Shown piece by piece: positions 6,050 through 12,858 of a stretch of 20,361 nucleotides of DNA. Origin of the DNA: a virus; the IMG/VR virus record IMGVR_UViG_3300033143_002834, positions 1 through 20,361 of that record. The stretch is one strand, 5' to 3'. Both the position numbers and the translations under genes were made by a program. The notes under the pieces are model-generated. The model was not told the origin of the DNA. It saw nothing but the letters and a program-made list of their open reading frames with translations, and did not search any database. Position 1 is the first letter of the stretch, and each line of letters starts with the position of its first letter.

Positions 6050-7243
6050 ATGAAGAAATTCACTTATCCATTAATTAAAAGTATATTGGACAATGATTTG
6101 TATAAATTCACAATGCAGATGGCAGTAGTGAAGAAATTCCCTTATGCCGAAGTTGGTTATGGATTTATAAATCGTGGTGGAACACAATTCCCACCAAACT
6201 TTGCTATAGAATTAAGGAAGCAAGTCAAAATGATGGAAGACTTGACGTTAACTAAAGACGAAAAGGAATGGTTAAGTGAAAAATGTTATTACCTGGATCC
6301 AACTTATTTAGATTTTTTAGATGGTTACAGATACGATTCTACTGAAGTTGGTATAATACAAACGGATGGCGAACTAAAAGTATCCATAAACGGTCCTTGG
6401 TATCGTACAATTCTCTGGGAAGTCCCTTTAATGGCACTTATTTCTGAGTTGTATTTTAAAATGACAGACTGTTCGAATACAAGAAATGATTCTGAGAGAT
6501 ATCTAAACAACATTAATAAAAGGAAAACATTCCTTGCTAATGGAATAAAATATGCAGACTTCGGAACTAGGAGAAGATACTCTTATGACATACAAAAGGA
6601 AGTCGTTGAATGTTTTGCAGATAAATTCAATAAAGACAATTTTGTTGGTACTTCTAATGTTCATTTAGCACATAAATACAATGTAACTCCTATTGGTACA
6701 CATGCACATGAATGGTTTATGTTTCATGCAACTAAATACGGTTATAAAATGGCTAATCATTTAGCTATGGAAAATTGGACAGATGTATTTCGTGGAGAAC
6801 TTGGAGTAGCATTATCAGATACATTTACAACAGATGTTTTCTTTAAATCATTTGATAAGAAGTTTGCTAAATTATACGATGGAGTTCGTCAAGATAGTGG
6901 AGACCCATTTGTATTTACTGATAAAATAATAGAACATTACAAATCTCTCGGTATCGATCCAAAATCAAAAGTCATTATATTTTCTGACAGTTTGGATCCT
7001 GAAAAAGCCGTTGAACTTAAAGATTATTGTAGAGGAAAAATAATGTGTTCATTTGGTATAGGAACTAACTTTTCAAATGATGTTGGTGTAACTCCATTAA
7101 ATATGGTAATTAAAATCCTTAATGCTAAACCAGAAGGTGAAGATTGGCATCCATGTATTAAACTTTCAGATTCAGAAGGCAAACATACAGGAAATCTAAC
7201 AGAAATAGATATAGCAAAACAAGTATTAAATATAAAAAAATGA
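6050..7243 (+). CDS. pncB: Nicotinate phosphoribosyltransferase
   Basis: PncB joins nicotinate to PRPP, with ATP, to give nicotinate mononucleotide. The product of 397 residues aligns throughout with bacterial PncB (about 400 residues in E. coli). Landmarks are SILDNDLYKFTMQMAV near the N-terminus, INGPWYRTILWEVPLMALISE (about 113-133), FGTRRRYS (161-168), GTSN (190-193), the GTHAHEWF segment with the phosphorylated histidine (H210), RQDSGDP (270-276) and SFGIGT. I chose the ATG at 6050, one base after the pncA stop; an upstream ATG at 6026 lies inside pncA and would add eight unrelated residues. It is nicotinate- rather than nicotinamide-specific by overall similarity, which fits the nicotinamidase before it. 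It overlaps the lipoprotein gene by four bases. Confidence 0.95.
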   Translation: MKKFTYPLIKSILDNDLYKFTMQMAVVKKFPYAEVGYGFINRGGTQFPPNFAIELRKQVKMMEDLTLTKDEKEWLSEKCYYLDPTYLDFLDGYRYDSTEVGIIQTDGELKVSINGPWYRTILWEVPLMALISELYFKMTDCSNTRNDSERYLNNINKRKTFLANGIKYADFGTRRRYSYDIQKEVVECFADKFNKDNFVGTSNVHLAHKYNVTPIGTHAHEWFMFHATKYGYKMANHLAMENWTDVFRGELGVALSDTFTTDVFFKSFDKKFAKLYDGVRQDSGDPFVFTDKIIEHYKSLGIDPKSKVIIFSDSLDPEKAVELKDYCRGKIMCSFGIGTNFSNDVGVTPLNMVIKILNAKPEGEDWHPCIKLSDSEGKHTGNLTEIDIAKQVLNIKK

Positions 7244-7704
7244 AAAAATTATTATTAGTTTTAATAACAGCAATTTTACTCACTGGTTGTGAATGTGGGT
7301 GTAGTATAGAAGATTCAACAAAACCATTATCTGAATTGTCGGAGGCTGGTAAAGTATTAGTTGGTAAACATTATTTAGGAATAATTCCGGGTACAGATAA
7401 AATTGTGGAATTGGATGAGAATGGTCAATTAAGAATGTTTCCGGAGTTTAATGAAAGATATCTTATTCATTCTTTTAGTACACATAAAACTATCTTTGAA
7501 AAAACAACAGATAAACCACATGTGAAATTTGAATGGGAATCCAACAATTCAGGACATACAATTTATGAGATGTTAATTTGGGATGTACAAAAAGTAATAT
7601 TATGTACTCCTTCTAATTTTTTAAACCCAACAAATAAAGAACAAGAAGTAATAGAAGTAATAGAAGATGATTATGTGAGATCATTAATTGAAGGTACAAA
7701 TTAA
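7240..7704 (+). CDS. Phage-encoded lipoprotein of unknown function
   Basis: The N-terminus, KKLLLVLITAILLTGC, is a lipoprotein signal with lipobox LTGC and cleavage before C17; two more cysteines follow at once (C19, C21). The mature part of about 138 residues is soluble and acidic near the end (EVIEVIEDDYVRSLIEGTN), with no family that I recognise. It would be anchored in the cell envelope, with E18 after the lipidated cysteine. Phage lipoproteins often block a second phage from entering, but here this is only a possibility. Its start overlaps the end of pncB as ATGA, so it is made together with the NAD enzymes. Confidence 0.8.
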   Translation: MKKLLLVLITAILLTGCECGCSIEDSTKPLSELSEAGKVLVGKHYLGIIPGTDKIVELDENGQLRMFPEFNERYLIHSFSTHKTIFEKTTDKPHVKFEWESNNSGHTIYEMLIWDVQKVILCTPSNFLNPTNKEQEVIEVIEDDYVRSLIEGTN

Positions 7705-7726
7705 AAATAAATTAAAACAAAAACTT

Positions 7727-8701
7727 ATGTCACATTTTACAGTATTAGTAATTGGAGAAGATGTTGAAAAACAACTAGAACCATTTGATGAAAATAAAGA
7801 AGTGGATAGATTTGTGCAATACACAAAAAAACAACTCCTCGATAAGGGTAAGGAAGAAATAGAGACTTCCAGAAAAGGAATATATGCTGAATATCTAGCA
7901 GATCCGGAAGCATATAAGAAAGATTGTCAGAAGCGGGATCATATGGCACACTTTAAATATATTTCAGAAGAGTTTCCTCTAAAACTCAAATGGACGGATG
8001 ATCAAATACTTGAAGAACAGTACAAATGGTATCGAATGGATGAGGAAGATTTAGAAGAAGGTGAACCTAGGATAATCGGTCCTGATGGAGAAATTTATTC
8101 AACTAGGAACCCGGAATCAACTTGGGACTGGTGGCTTGTCGGTGGAAGATGGACAGGATTTTTTAAAGTTAAACGAGGAGCAAAAAGTGAAATAGGAGAA
8201 CCTGGAGTCATGACAGAGGAAGCAAGAACTGGTTGGGGAGATTCACTATTGAAAAAAGATATAGATATGGATGTAATGTTCGACGATGCTTATGATAGAG
8301 CAGGTTTACGATGGGATGAAGTACATACAGTAATAGACATTCACCCAGATCCTGAAAAATGGGATGATGTTAGAAATAGAATCAAATCTATCGATGAAGC
8401 ACGTGATTTTTATCACGACCAACCAATGGTTAAAGCTTTTAGTAAATGGACAACCGATAATAAAGAATGGGATGATTTAGACCCCTATTTAATTGATAAG
8501 AAAACATTTCAAACCGATGCTGGTAGGAATGCTTTTATTACTTATGCAGTTCTAAAGGATGGTAAATGGTATGCTAGAGGTGAAATGGGTTGGTGGGGGA
8601 TGAGTTCTAATGAAAATAATGAATGGGACGAAAAGTTTTTCGATATGCTAAAGGAAATTCCTGAAGATACTCGTTTAACACTAGTGGATTGTCATATATA
8701 A
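7727..8701 (+). CDS. Conserved phage protein of unknown function, 324 aa
   Basis: I chose the ATG at 7727 (MSHFTVLVIGEDVEKQLEPFDEN). The frame is open from 7688, but those 13 residues overlap the lipoprotein gene and the conserved part begins at MSHFTVLV. The product is acidic and tryptophan-rich, with STWDWWLVGGRWTGFFKV (about residues 131-148), and an end reading YAVLKDGKWYARGEMGWWGMSSNENNEWDEKFF ... LTLVDCHI. From memory proteins of this type, starting MSHFTVLVIG and ending in VDCHI, are common in tailed phages; the function is unknown. There is no membrane segment. It is the last gene of the NAD operon, and the ~75 bp after it hold the promoter-like site of the response regulator gene. 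Confidence 0.8.
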   Translation: MSHFTVLVIGEDVEKQLEPFDENKEVDRFVQYTKKQLLDKGKEEIETSRKGIYAEYLADPEAYKKDCQKRDHMAHFKYISEEFPLKLKWTDDQILEEQYKWYRMDEEDLEEGEPRIIGPDGEIYSTRNPESTWDWWLVGGRWTGFFKVKRGAKSEIGEPGVMTEEARTGWGDSLLKKDIDMDVMFDDAYDRAGLRWDEVHTVIDIHPDPEKWDDVRNRIKSIDEARDFYHDQPMVKAFSKWTTDNKEWDDLDPYLIDKKTFQTDAGRNAFITYAVLKDGKWYARGEMGWWGMSSNENNEWDEKFFDMLKEIPEDTRLTLVDCHI

Positions 8702-8743
8702 AATATTTAAAAATTAATTGTTTTTCTCCTTTAATTTGTATAA

Positions 8744-8760
8744 TTTTTGTATTTATATAA
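8744..8760 (+). promoter_or_regulatory. Promoter-like motif before the response regulator gene
   Basis: TTTTTGTATTTATATAA, a variant of the recurring TTTTGTATATTTATATA motif, lies 16 bp before the ATG at 8777. Its complement contains TATAAATA, the T4 late promoter core, but in the direction away from the gene. Confidence 0.5.
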
Positions 8761-8776
8761 AGTAAAAAGGATATAT

Positions 8777-9139
8777 ATGAGCAACCCAATCAGAATATTA
8801 CATGTTGAAGATGATGAAACTTTCATTGAATTAGTTGGTATAATGTTAAGTGATAAAATTTTTAAAGTGGATACTGCAAAAACAGGAGTTGAAGCAGTAG
8901 ACCTCGCTCTTAAAGGTACACACGACATCATATTAATGGATATACAAATGCCAATAATGGATGGTAGAGAAGCTACTAAGATTATTAAAAAAACTTTAGA
9001 AGATATCCCAATCATAGCGGTTACAGCATATGATGTAGATATAAAAGGTAAAGATTCTTTTTTTAATGATTTATTAAGGAAACCTTTTACTAAAAAGAAG
9101 TTACATGAAAAGATAATGGAACACTATTTAAAATCTTAA
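8777..9139 (+). CDS. Single-domain response regulator (receiver)
   Basis: A 120-residue CheY-like receiver domain with no output domain. The acidic pocket (E11, D12, D13), the phosphate-accepting D55 in ILMDIQMPIMDG, T83 (AVTAY) and K102 (RKPF) are all present, so phosphorylation is plausible. I chose the ATG at 8777 (MSNPIRILHVEDDE) with AAGG upstream; the upstream ATG at 8747 lies in the promoter-like motif. In the cell it would accept phosphate from a histidine kinase or phosphotransfer protein, presumably of the host, and could divert or mimic host signalling. No kinase is in the window. Sequences of the form ILHVEDDE and PIIAVTAY are typical of Bacteroidota hybrid systems, which suggests capture from a host. 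It is followed by the tmRNA promoter-like site. Confidence 0.93.
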   Translation: MSNPIRILHVEDDETFIELVGIMLSDKIFKVDTAKTGVEAVDLALKGTHDIILMDIQMPIMDGREATKIIKKTLEDIPIIAVTAYDVDIKGKDSFFNDLLRKPFTKKKLHEKIMEHYLKS

Positions 9140-9160
9140 TAAAATTTGTTTGTTTAGTAT

Positions 9161-9180
9161 TTTTTTGTATATTTATATAT
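9161..9180 (+). promoter_or_regulatory. Promoter-like motif before the tmRNA gene
   Basis: TTTTTTGTATATTTATATAT, the clearest copy of the recurring motif. A TTTG lies about 19 bases before the TATATTTA core, in agreement with a Bacteroidota-type promoter. The RNA starts at 9206, which leaves about 25 bases for a short precursor leader. Confidence 0.55.
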
Positions 9181-9205
9181 TAGAGTTATTAGTTCATTGA
9201 TAAAT

Positions 9206-9563
9206 GGGGCTGTTTTTGGATTTGACAGCAGATCTGGATTACTTAGTAAGCAAGTAGTAGTTGAATCAGACTACTTTAAAAAGGTTCAAAACAATAATCG
9301 CAGAAGACATCATGTCTATTCCAACGTCTCTTACGAGAGGTGAGAGTGTGTTTGCAAGCACTGAACTTGCATTTGCATAAGGAACCGCAAAATCAGTAAA
9401 AACTTCTAGGATGATACGTTTTGTATGATTGGAGATTGTACTAGAAGTAAAGAAAATGACAATCATAATATTTTTGGAAAGTTAGAAAACTTTATACTGA
9501 AACTTGAAGAAAACTATTTAGTCGTCTGTTTGGACCGGGGTTCGACTCCCCGCAGTTCCACCA
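9206..9563 (+). ncRNA. ssrA: tmRNA (transfer-messenger RNA)
   Basis: tmRNA frees ribosomes stalled on broken mRNA and adds a degradation tag. The 5' end GGGGCTG (9206-9212) pairs with CAGTTCC (9553-9559), followed by A and an encoded CCA (9561-9563). TTTTTGGATTTGACAGC is the typical tmRNA 5' sequence. The T-arm is CGGGG-TTCGACT-CCCCG (9536-9552). Stems after the tag reading frame, such as ACTTCTAG (9402-9409) with CTAGAAGT (9441-9448) and a hairpin near 9477-9492, fit the pseudoknot region. A tag reading frame from GCA at 9300 to TAA at 9378-9380 gives 26 residues, starting AEDIMSIPTS and ending STELAFA. This is much longer than the usual 8-15 and does not end in LAA. There is no terminator after the CCA; the next gene begins 19 bp later, so processing from a longer transcript is likely. 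Confidence 0.93.
9300..9380 (+). other. Predicted tmRNA tag reading frame
   Basis: GCA (9300-9302) is the likely resume codon and TAA (9378-9380) the stop. The peptide begins with alanine and an acidic pair (AED), as in many tags, and ends ELAFA, a hydrophobic end comparable to ALAA. The exact resume codon is inferred from position and codon identity; an overlapping frame is also open in this stretch, so it needs to be tested. Confidence 0.65.
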
Positions 9564-9582
9564 TTTTAAAAGTTATAAGATT

Positions 9583-10173
9583 ATGGAAGAAGTTGTAGAT
9601 AAAGTAAAAGAAATCATAGGACCTCTACTATACGCTATTAATCGACACGATAAATTAAATAAATTAAATTTTGCTGTTGGTGGTGGTGCTATTGTAGATT
9701 CTATTTTGTTCGGAAAAATACAAAAAGATTTTGATATTTTTTTAATGGATCTAGAAGTAGGAGATTATTTCTATCAAATACTTAGGGATATTGGTTATAG
9801 ACAATACGATCAGAATACCTGGGCTAGAAAATTTAGAAGTTTTAATAATGAAATAGATGTATGTCATCTGAGAACTTTTACTCAAGAAGAATATATTAAT
9901 AATGTTGATATGACTGTTGCTAGTGGGTTATTAGATAATAATCTTATTTTTCATTGTAGACCTGAATTTTTTGATGACGTAGAAAATAAGGTTATTAATA
10001 TTGTTAATATCAACGAACCAGATCCTAGATTAGAATACAGAGTCAATAAAATGAAAGAAAAAGGTTTTAAATTAAACAAAGAATCTGAAAAGTTATATAA
10101 TATTTATTATAGAGGTGGAGATTATAAAAAATTATTAAAACCGATATCTAAAAACGATATCCTAATGTTTTAA
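9583..10173 (+). CDS. Nucleotidyltransferase-fold protein
   Basis: The 196-residue product has the pattern of the DNA polymerase beta/nucleotidyltransferase superfamily: GGG (33-35) in FAVGGGAIVDSILFGK, then the acid pair D49 and D51 in KDFDIFL, and a third carboxylate D92 in NNEIDVCH. This resembles the head of CCA-adding enzymes and poly(A) polymerases but lacks their C-terminal RNA-binding parts. Similar phage proteins end in a segment like PRLEYRVNKMKEKGFKL, seen here at about residues 147-163. Substrate unknown. It starts 19 bp after the tmRNA CCA with no terminator between, so the two are probably on one transcript. A role in RNA end processing or modification is possible; the tmRNA already encodes its CCA, so CCA addition is not needed to make it, only perhaps to repair it. 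Confidence 0.8.
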   Translation: MEEVVDKVKEIIGPLLYAINRHDKLNKLNFAVGGGAIVDSILFGKIQKDFDIFLMDLEVGDYFYQILRDIGYRQYDQNTWARKFRSFNNEIDVCHLRTFTQEEYINNVDMTVASGLLDNNLIFHCRPEFFDDVENKVINIVNINEPDPRLEYRVNKMKEKGFKLNKESEKLYNIYYRGGDYKKLLKPISKNDILMF

Positions 10174-10175
10174 TT

Positions 10176-10520
10176 ATGGATACTAAACAAATATTAGAAC
10201 AAGTAAAAAAGCAACAACGCAAAAAGAAGATTTTATCAGAGGTAAAGCGTTATAAAAAATATATCCTTAAAAAGTACCCAAATTCCATTTTAAAGATAAC
10301 AGGCAATAAAAAATTTTATATAGTAGATAGTAAAGGTTATAGAATATTAAAAGAAGAATACAAAATTCCGGATGGAGATAATCCATATAAAACCTGGAAA
10401 CAGACGTATATGATGTTATGGTCCAAACATATTGTAGATAGAAACAATAGAAAATTTAGTGACGAAAGAATAATAAAATATAAGAATAAGAGTAATAGAA
10501 AGAATCTAAAGGAAAAATAA
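10176..10520 (+). CDS. Lysine-rich small protein of unknown function
   Basis: A strongly basic 114-residue protein. The first 35 residues form a charged helix (KQILEQVKKQQRKKKILSEVKRYKKYILKK), and the end is also basic (KYKNKSNRKNLKEK). Between them lies KFYIVDSKGYRILKEEYKIPDGDNPYKTWKQTYMMLW. Nucleic-acid binding is suggested by charge only. It begins 2 bp after the nucleotidyltransferase gene, so the two are in one unit; no motif is recognised. Confidence 0.7.
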   Translation: MDTKQILEQVKKQQRKKKILSEVKRYKKYILKKYPNSILKITGNKKFYIVDSKGYRILKEEYKIPDGDNPYKTWKQTYMMLWSKHIVDRNNRKFSDERIIKYKNKSNRKNLKEK

Positions 10521-10750
10521 TTAACAATTAACAATTAAATTCATTTATCTGATATCAGTGTATGTACCTATTAAGCAGTTTCTGAAATAAATACTGAATA
10601 AGATTGTATTGACTTTTTTTAAATTTTTATCTATTTTCAATCTAAAGATTGAAAAATTTAAATTTAAACCTATTAATTTTTAAATATAAAATATTTATAT
10701 TTAAGTAATATATTTAAAATAATGTATTTAACTAATTTAATTGTATATTC
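10521..10750. other. AT-rich non-coding spacer with a hairpin
   Basis: The longest protein- and RNA-free stretch of the window. It contains a short AACAATT repeat at its start, long A/T runs, a perfect 9-bp stem TTTTCAATC/GATTGAAAA with loop TAAA (10634-10655), and a TATATTTAA-like sequence near 10710. I see no gene or tRNA in it. The hairpin may be a terminator working in either direction, since T-runs precede it and A-runs follow. Confidence 0.5.
10634..10655. terminator. Possible terminator hairpin
   Basis: TTTTCAATC (10634-10642) pairs perfectly with GATTGAAAA (10647-10655) around TAAA. On the minus strand it is followed by an A/T-rich tract; on the plus strand the downstream sequence is A-rich with T-triplets, so termination is plausible but not classical. 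Confidence 0.4.
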
Positions 10751-11407
10751 ATGATGCTTAATAATGAAAATATTATTTTAATTGATGATTGGACCCTAGA
10801 GGACCTATTTGAGGATGAATTTTGGGATAATAGTTTAAAAATTTTAAATTCCTATGTCCATAGTAATAGTTTCTCAGATGTTATGGATTTATTTAGTAAT
10901 GAATCACCTAATCCCTTAATTGAAGATAGAAAAAGAAAAGATTCATTGATTGAGTTTTTGTGGGAGTTACTACCTACAGAACATCAGTTGTCGTTCTTTG
11001 AAAATGATGTAACTGTATATTATATATGGGCAGACACGATAGGTTTAGAAAATTTAATTATATTACATGATTATTTGATAAATAATAATTTCAAAGATGT
11101 TCCTACTCTAATTACTTCTACTGGTGTGTATAAAAGAATGATGGAAGAAAAAAATAGAGCTTATAAGGACATGAATGAAATAACTAACAAAAATGATCCT
11201 AAGGAAAGAATTTTAATGAGATTTTATAATAAAATTCAAAATGAAGCTGTTATAACACTAAATACCCCTGAGTATGTTATGGTAAGTGGTCTTAATAATG
11301 ACAAAATAGACGCTGTTAAAGATAGATTACAGAACGAAAAATATAAATTATTCAATACTATTAATTATCAAAGTCATAAAATTTATGTTTTTCACCCTAT
11401 TAAATAA
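10751..11407 (+). CDS. Acidic phage protein of unknown function, 218 aa
   Basis: A soluble, acidic protein beginning MLNNENIILIDDWTLEDLFEDEFWDN. The N-terminal half is acidic and mostly helical; the C-terminal third (NTPEYVMVSGLNNDKIDAVKDRLQNEKYKLF) looks like an alpha/beta unit. No motif or family is recognised. Two ATGs in a row (10751 and 10754) leave the start uncertain by one residue. There is no Shine-Dalgarno sequence. It opens a new unit after the AT-rich spacer and is followed by a promoter-like AT-rich stretch (GAGTATATATATAAAC, 11417-11432). Confidence 0.75.
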   Translation: MMLNNENIILIDDWTLEDLFEDEFWDNSLKILNSYVHSNSFSDVMDLFSNESPNPLIEDRKRKDSLIEFLWELLPTEHQLSFFENDVTVYYIWADTIGLENLIILHDYLINNNFKDVPTLITSTGVYKRMMEEKNRAYKDMNEITNKNDPKERILMRFYNKIQNEAVITLNTPEYVMVSGLNNDKIDAVKDRLQNEKYKLFNTINYQSHKIYVFHPIK

Positions 11408-11434
11408 AAATGATATGAGTATATATATAAACTA

Positions 11435-11644
11435 ATGAGAGACTTAATTAAGTTTAATGATCAAAGATATAAAATAATCAGGACTCTTCCTGTAGATTCC
11501 AAACCTAAAATAGACGTTTGGAAAAAGTATCTAATGGTCGATCTAGTTTTAAAAAAGAATAATAATTTTTTCTTTTGTGAAGAAATTAAAGAAGTTGCAA
11601 TAATAGAAGAGAAAAAGATTGCACAAATAAAAAACAATGAATAA
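11435..11644 (+). CDS. Small protein of unknown function, 69 aa
   Basis: A small basic protein (MRDLIKFNDQRYKIIRTLPVDSKPKIDVWKKYL...) with an aromatic patch (NNFFFCEEIKEVAIIEE). The form suggests a compact beta fold; no family is recognised. It sits 27 bp after the acidic protein and 12 bp before the next gene. The complementary strand is also open here but has no support as a gene. Confidence 0.6.
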   Translation: MRDLIKFNDQRYKIIRTLPVDSKPKIDVWKKYLMVDLVLKKNNNFFFCEEIKEVAIIEEKKIAQIKNNE

Positions 11645-11656
11645 GGAAACAACGTT

Positions 11657-11845
11657 ATGATGAGATACAAAGGTTTAGTTCAAAGAGAAATGGAAAAAGC
11701 AATGATGACTTTAAATTCAGTAATCACAGGTATGGACAATAAAAATATATCTGAGCAAGATGCATATAATAAACTTAAATATGTACTGGATAGATTTAAT
11801 TTTATAAACGAAAAAATCAACTTGGAGCCTGATCAAAATACATGA
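11657..11845 (+). CDS. Small helical protein of unknown function, 62 aa
   Basis: A short, mostly helical protein (MRYKGLVQREMEKAMMTLNSVITGMDNKNISEQDAYNKLKYVLDRFNFINEKI). It has an AAGGAA site and two possible ATGs (11657, 11660). Its stop overlaps the start of the membrane protein gene as ATGA (11842-11845), so translation is coupled. No function is recognised. Confidence 0.65.
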   Translation: MMRYKGLVQREMEKAMMTLNSVITGMDNKNISEQDAYNKLKYVLDRFNFINEKINLEPDQNT

Positions 11846-12858
11846 AAAATAAATTTTTCATAAATTTATTATTATTAACCGCTTTAGTGGTAGCAGGTGT
11901 TGCTGCCTATTTTTCAGTCTTCGGACTATCTAAATTATTTGCCGGAGCAATGTTAGCCGCAATTATTATGGCTTCATCTTTAGAATTAGGTAAATTAATA
12001 CTTTCTTCATATCTATATAGATTATGGGATAGTATATCCAAGTTTAGACGAGTTTATGGAGTTATAGCCGTTGGTGTATTGATGTTAATAACCAGTGTAG
12101 GTATATATGGATTTTTGAGTAATGCATTTGAAAGTACATCTATACAGGTAGAACAACTAGATTCAAAACTAGAAATTGTTGATACACGAATAGGTTCTAA
12201 GGAACAGGAAAAAGGTAGGTATGTACAATTAATTGTTGATAAACAAGATAGAATTAATACATTAACCAATTTACGTAAACAACAAGAAGTACGGTTAGAT
12301 TCGTTGTTAGCTAATGAACATTGGATTAACGCTAGTAGAACAACCACAAGTATACAGAATGCAGATAATGAAATAGGAAAGTTATATTCTGAAATAGATG
12401 GGTTAAATGTAAAATTAGATTCGACGAATTCAAATATTATTGGTTTAAAAACGGAGAGGTTAAATCATAATGTAACTAGTGATCTAACCGGGGAAGTAGG
12501 TCCATTGAGGTATATTTCTAGATTATTAAATACTAGTATGGATAGAGTTGTAAATTGGATTATTTTGTTATATCATTTAATAATTAAATATAAAAAAGAA
12601 GACGATGAAGAGGAATCTGTTTCTAATTCACCTTTACCTGTTCTTAATGAGACTCCAGTTAAATTAACAGAAGAAACAACTGATGAAGTTGAAGTTGAAG
12701 TTGAAACACCTGTACTAAAAGATACAGTAGAAAAGAAAAAATTATTTGATAAATACAAAGATTTTAAGAAAAAAATTGAAGTAAAAAAGAAAAAAAAGAA
12801 TAAAACAACAAGAATGTCTTCCTCTGGTGCTATAGAATATTATGACAAAAATGAGTAA
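11842..12858 (+). CDS. Membrane and coiled-coil phage protein
   Basis: The 338-residue product starts with three membrane helices (about residues 8-27, 31-55 and 70-92), one with FAGAMLAAIIMASSLELGKLILSSYLY. A long coiled coil (about 100-205, EQLDSKLEIVDTRIGSKEQEK...) follows. A further hydrophobic stretch (VVNWIILLYHLII) comes after GPLRYISRLL, then a highly charged tail with EVEVEVE and a KKKKK cluster. From memory this is a family common in marine T4-like phages, where the last hydrophobic segment normally continues as a full helix with FDPLA. Here that segment is only about 13 residues, perhaps from an in-frame deletion. It probably sits in the inner membrane with the coiled coil on one side. 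The function of the family is unknown. Confidence 0.8.
   Translation: MKNKFFINLLLLTALVVAGVAAYFSVFGLSKLFAGAMLAAIIMASSLELGKLILSSYLYRLWDSISKFRRVYGVIAVGVLMLITSVGIYGFLSNAFESTSIQVEQLDSKLEIVDTRIGSKEQEKGRYVQLIVDKQDRINTLTNLRKQQEVRLDSLLANEHWINASRTTTSIQNADNEIGKLYSEIDGLNVKLDSTNSNIIGLKTERLNHNVTSDLTGEVGPLRYISRLLNTSMDRVVNWIILLYHLIIKYKKEDDEEESVSNSPLPVLNETPVKLTEETTDEVEVEVETPVLKDTVEKKKLFDKYKDFKKKIEVKKKKKNKTTRMSSSGAIEYYDKNE

Noticed and set aside
3706-7243. Search for the missing NadD (nicotinate mononucleotide adenylyltransferase)
   Set aside because: No reading frame here shows the GxFxPxHxGH and ISSTxxR motifs; neither the Nudix enzyme nor the 115-residue protein has them.
8749-8756. Complement of TATTTATA reads TATAAATA, the T4 late promoter core
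   Set aside because: It points leftward, into the NAD operon, with no leftward gene nearby; the rightward reading fits the neighbouring genes better.
8747-8776. Upstream ATG giving ten additional residues for the response regulator
   Set aside because: It would place the start in the promoter-like motif; the receiver domain begins right after the ATG at 8777, which has AAGG upstream.
9266-9466. Minus-strand open frame of 66 codons
   Set aside because: It lies entirely within the tmRNA gene, which fully explains this sequence.
10521-10750. Possible tRNA genes in the AT-rich spacer
   Set aside because: No acceptor stem, T-loop (TTCxAxx) or CCA pattern is visible; the only clear structure is the 9-bp hairpin.
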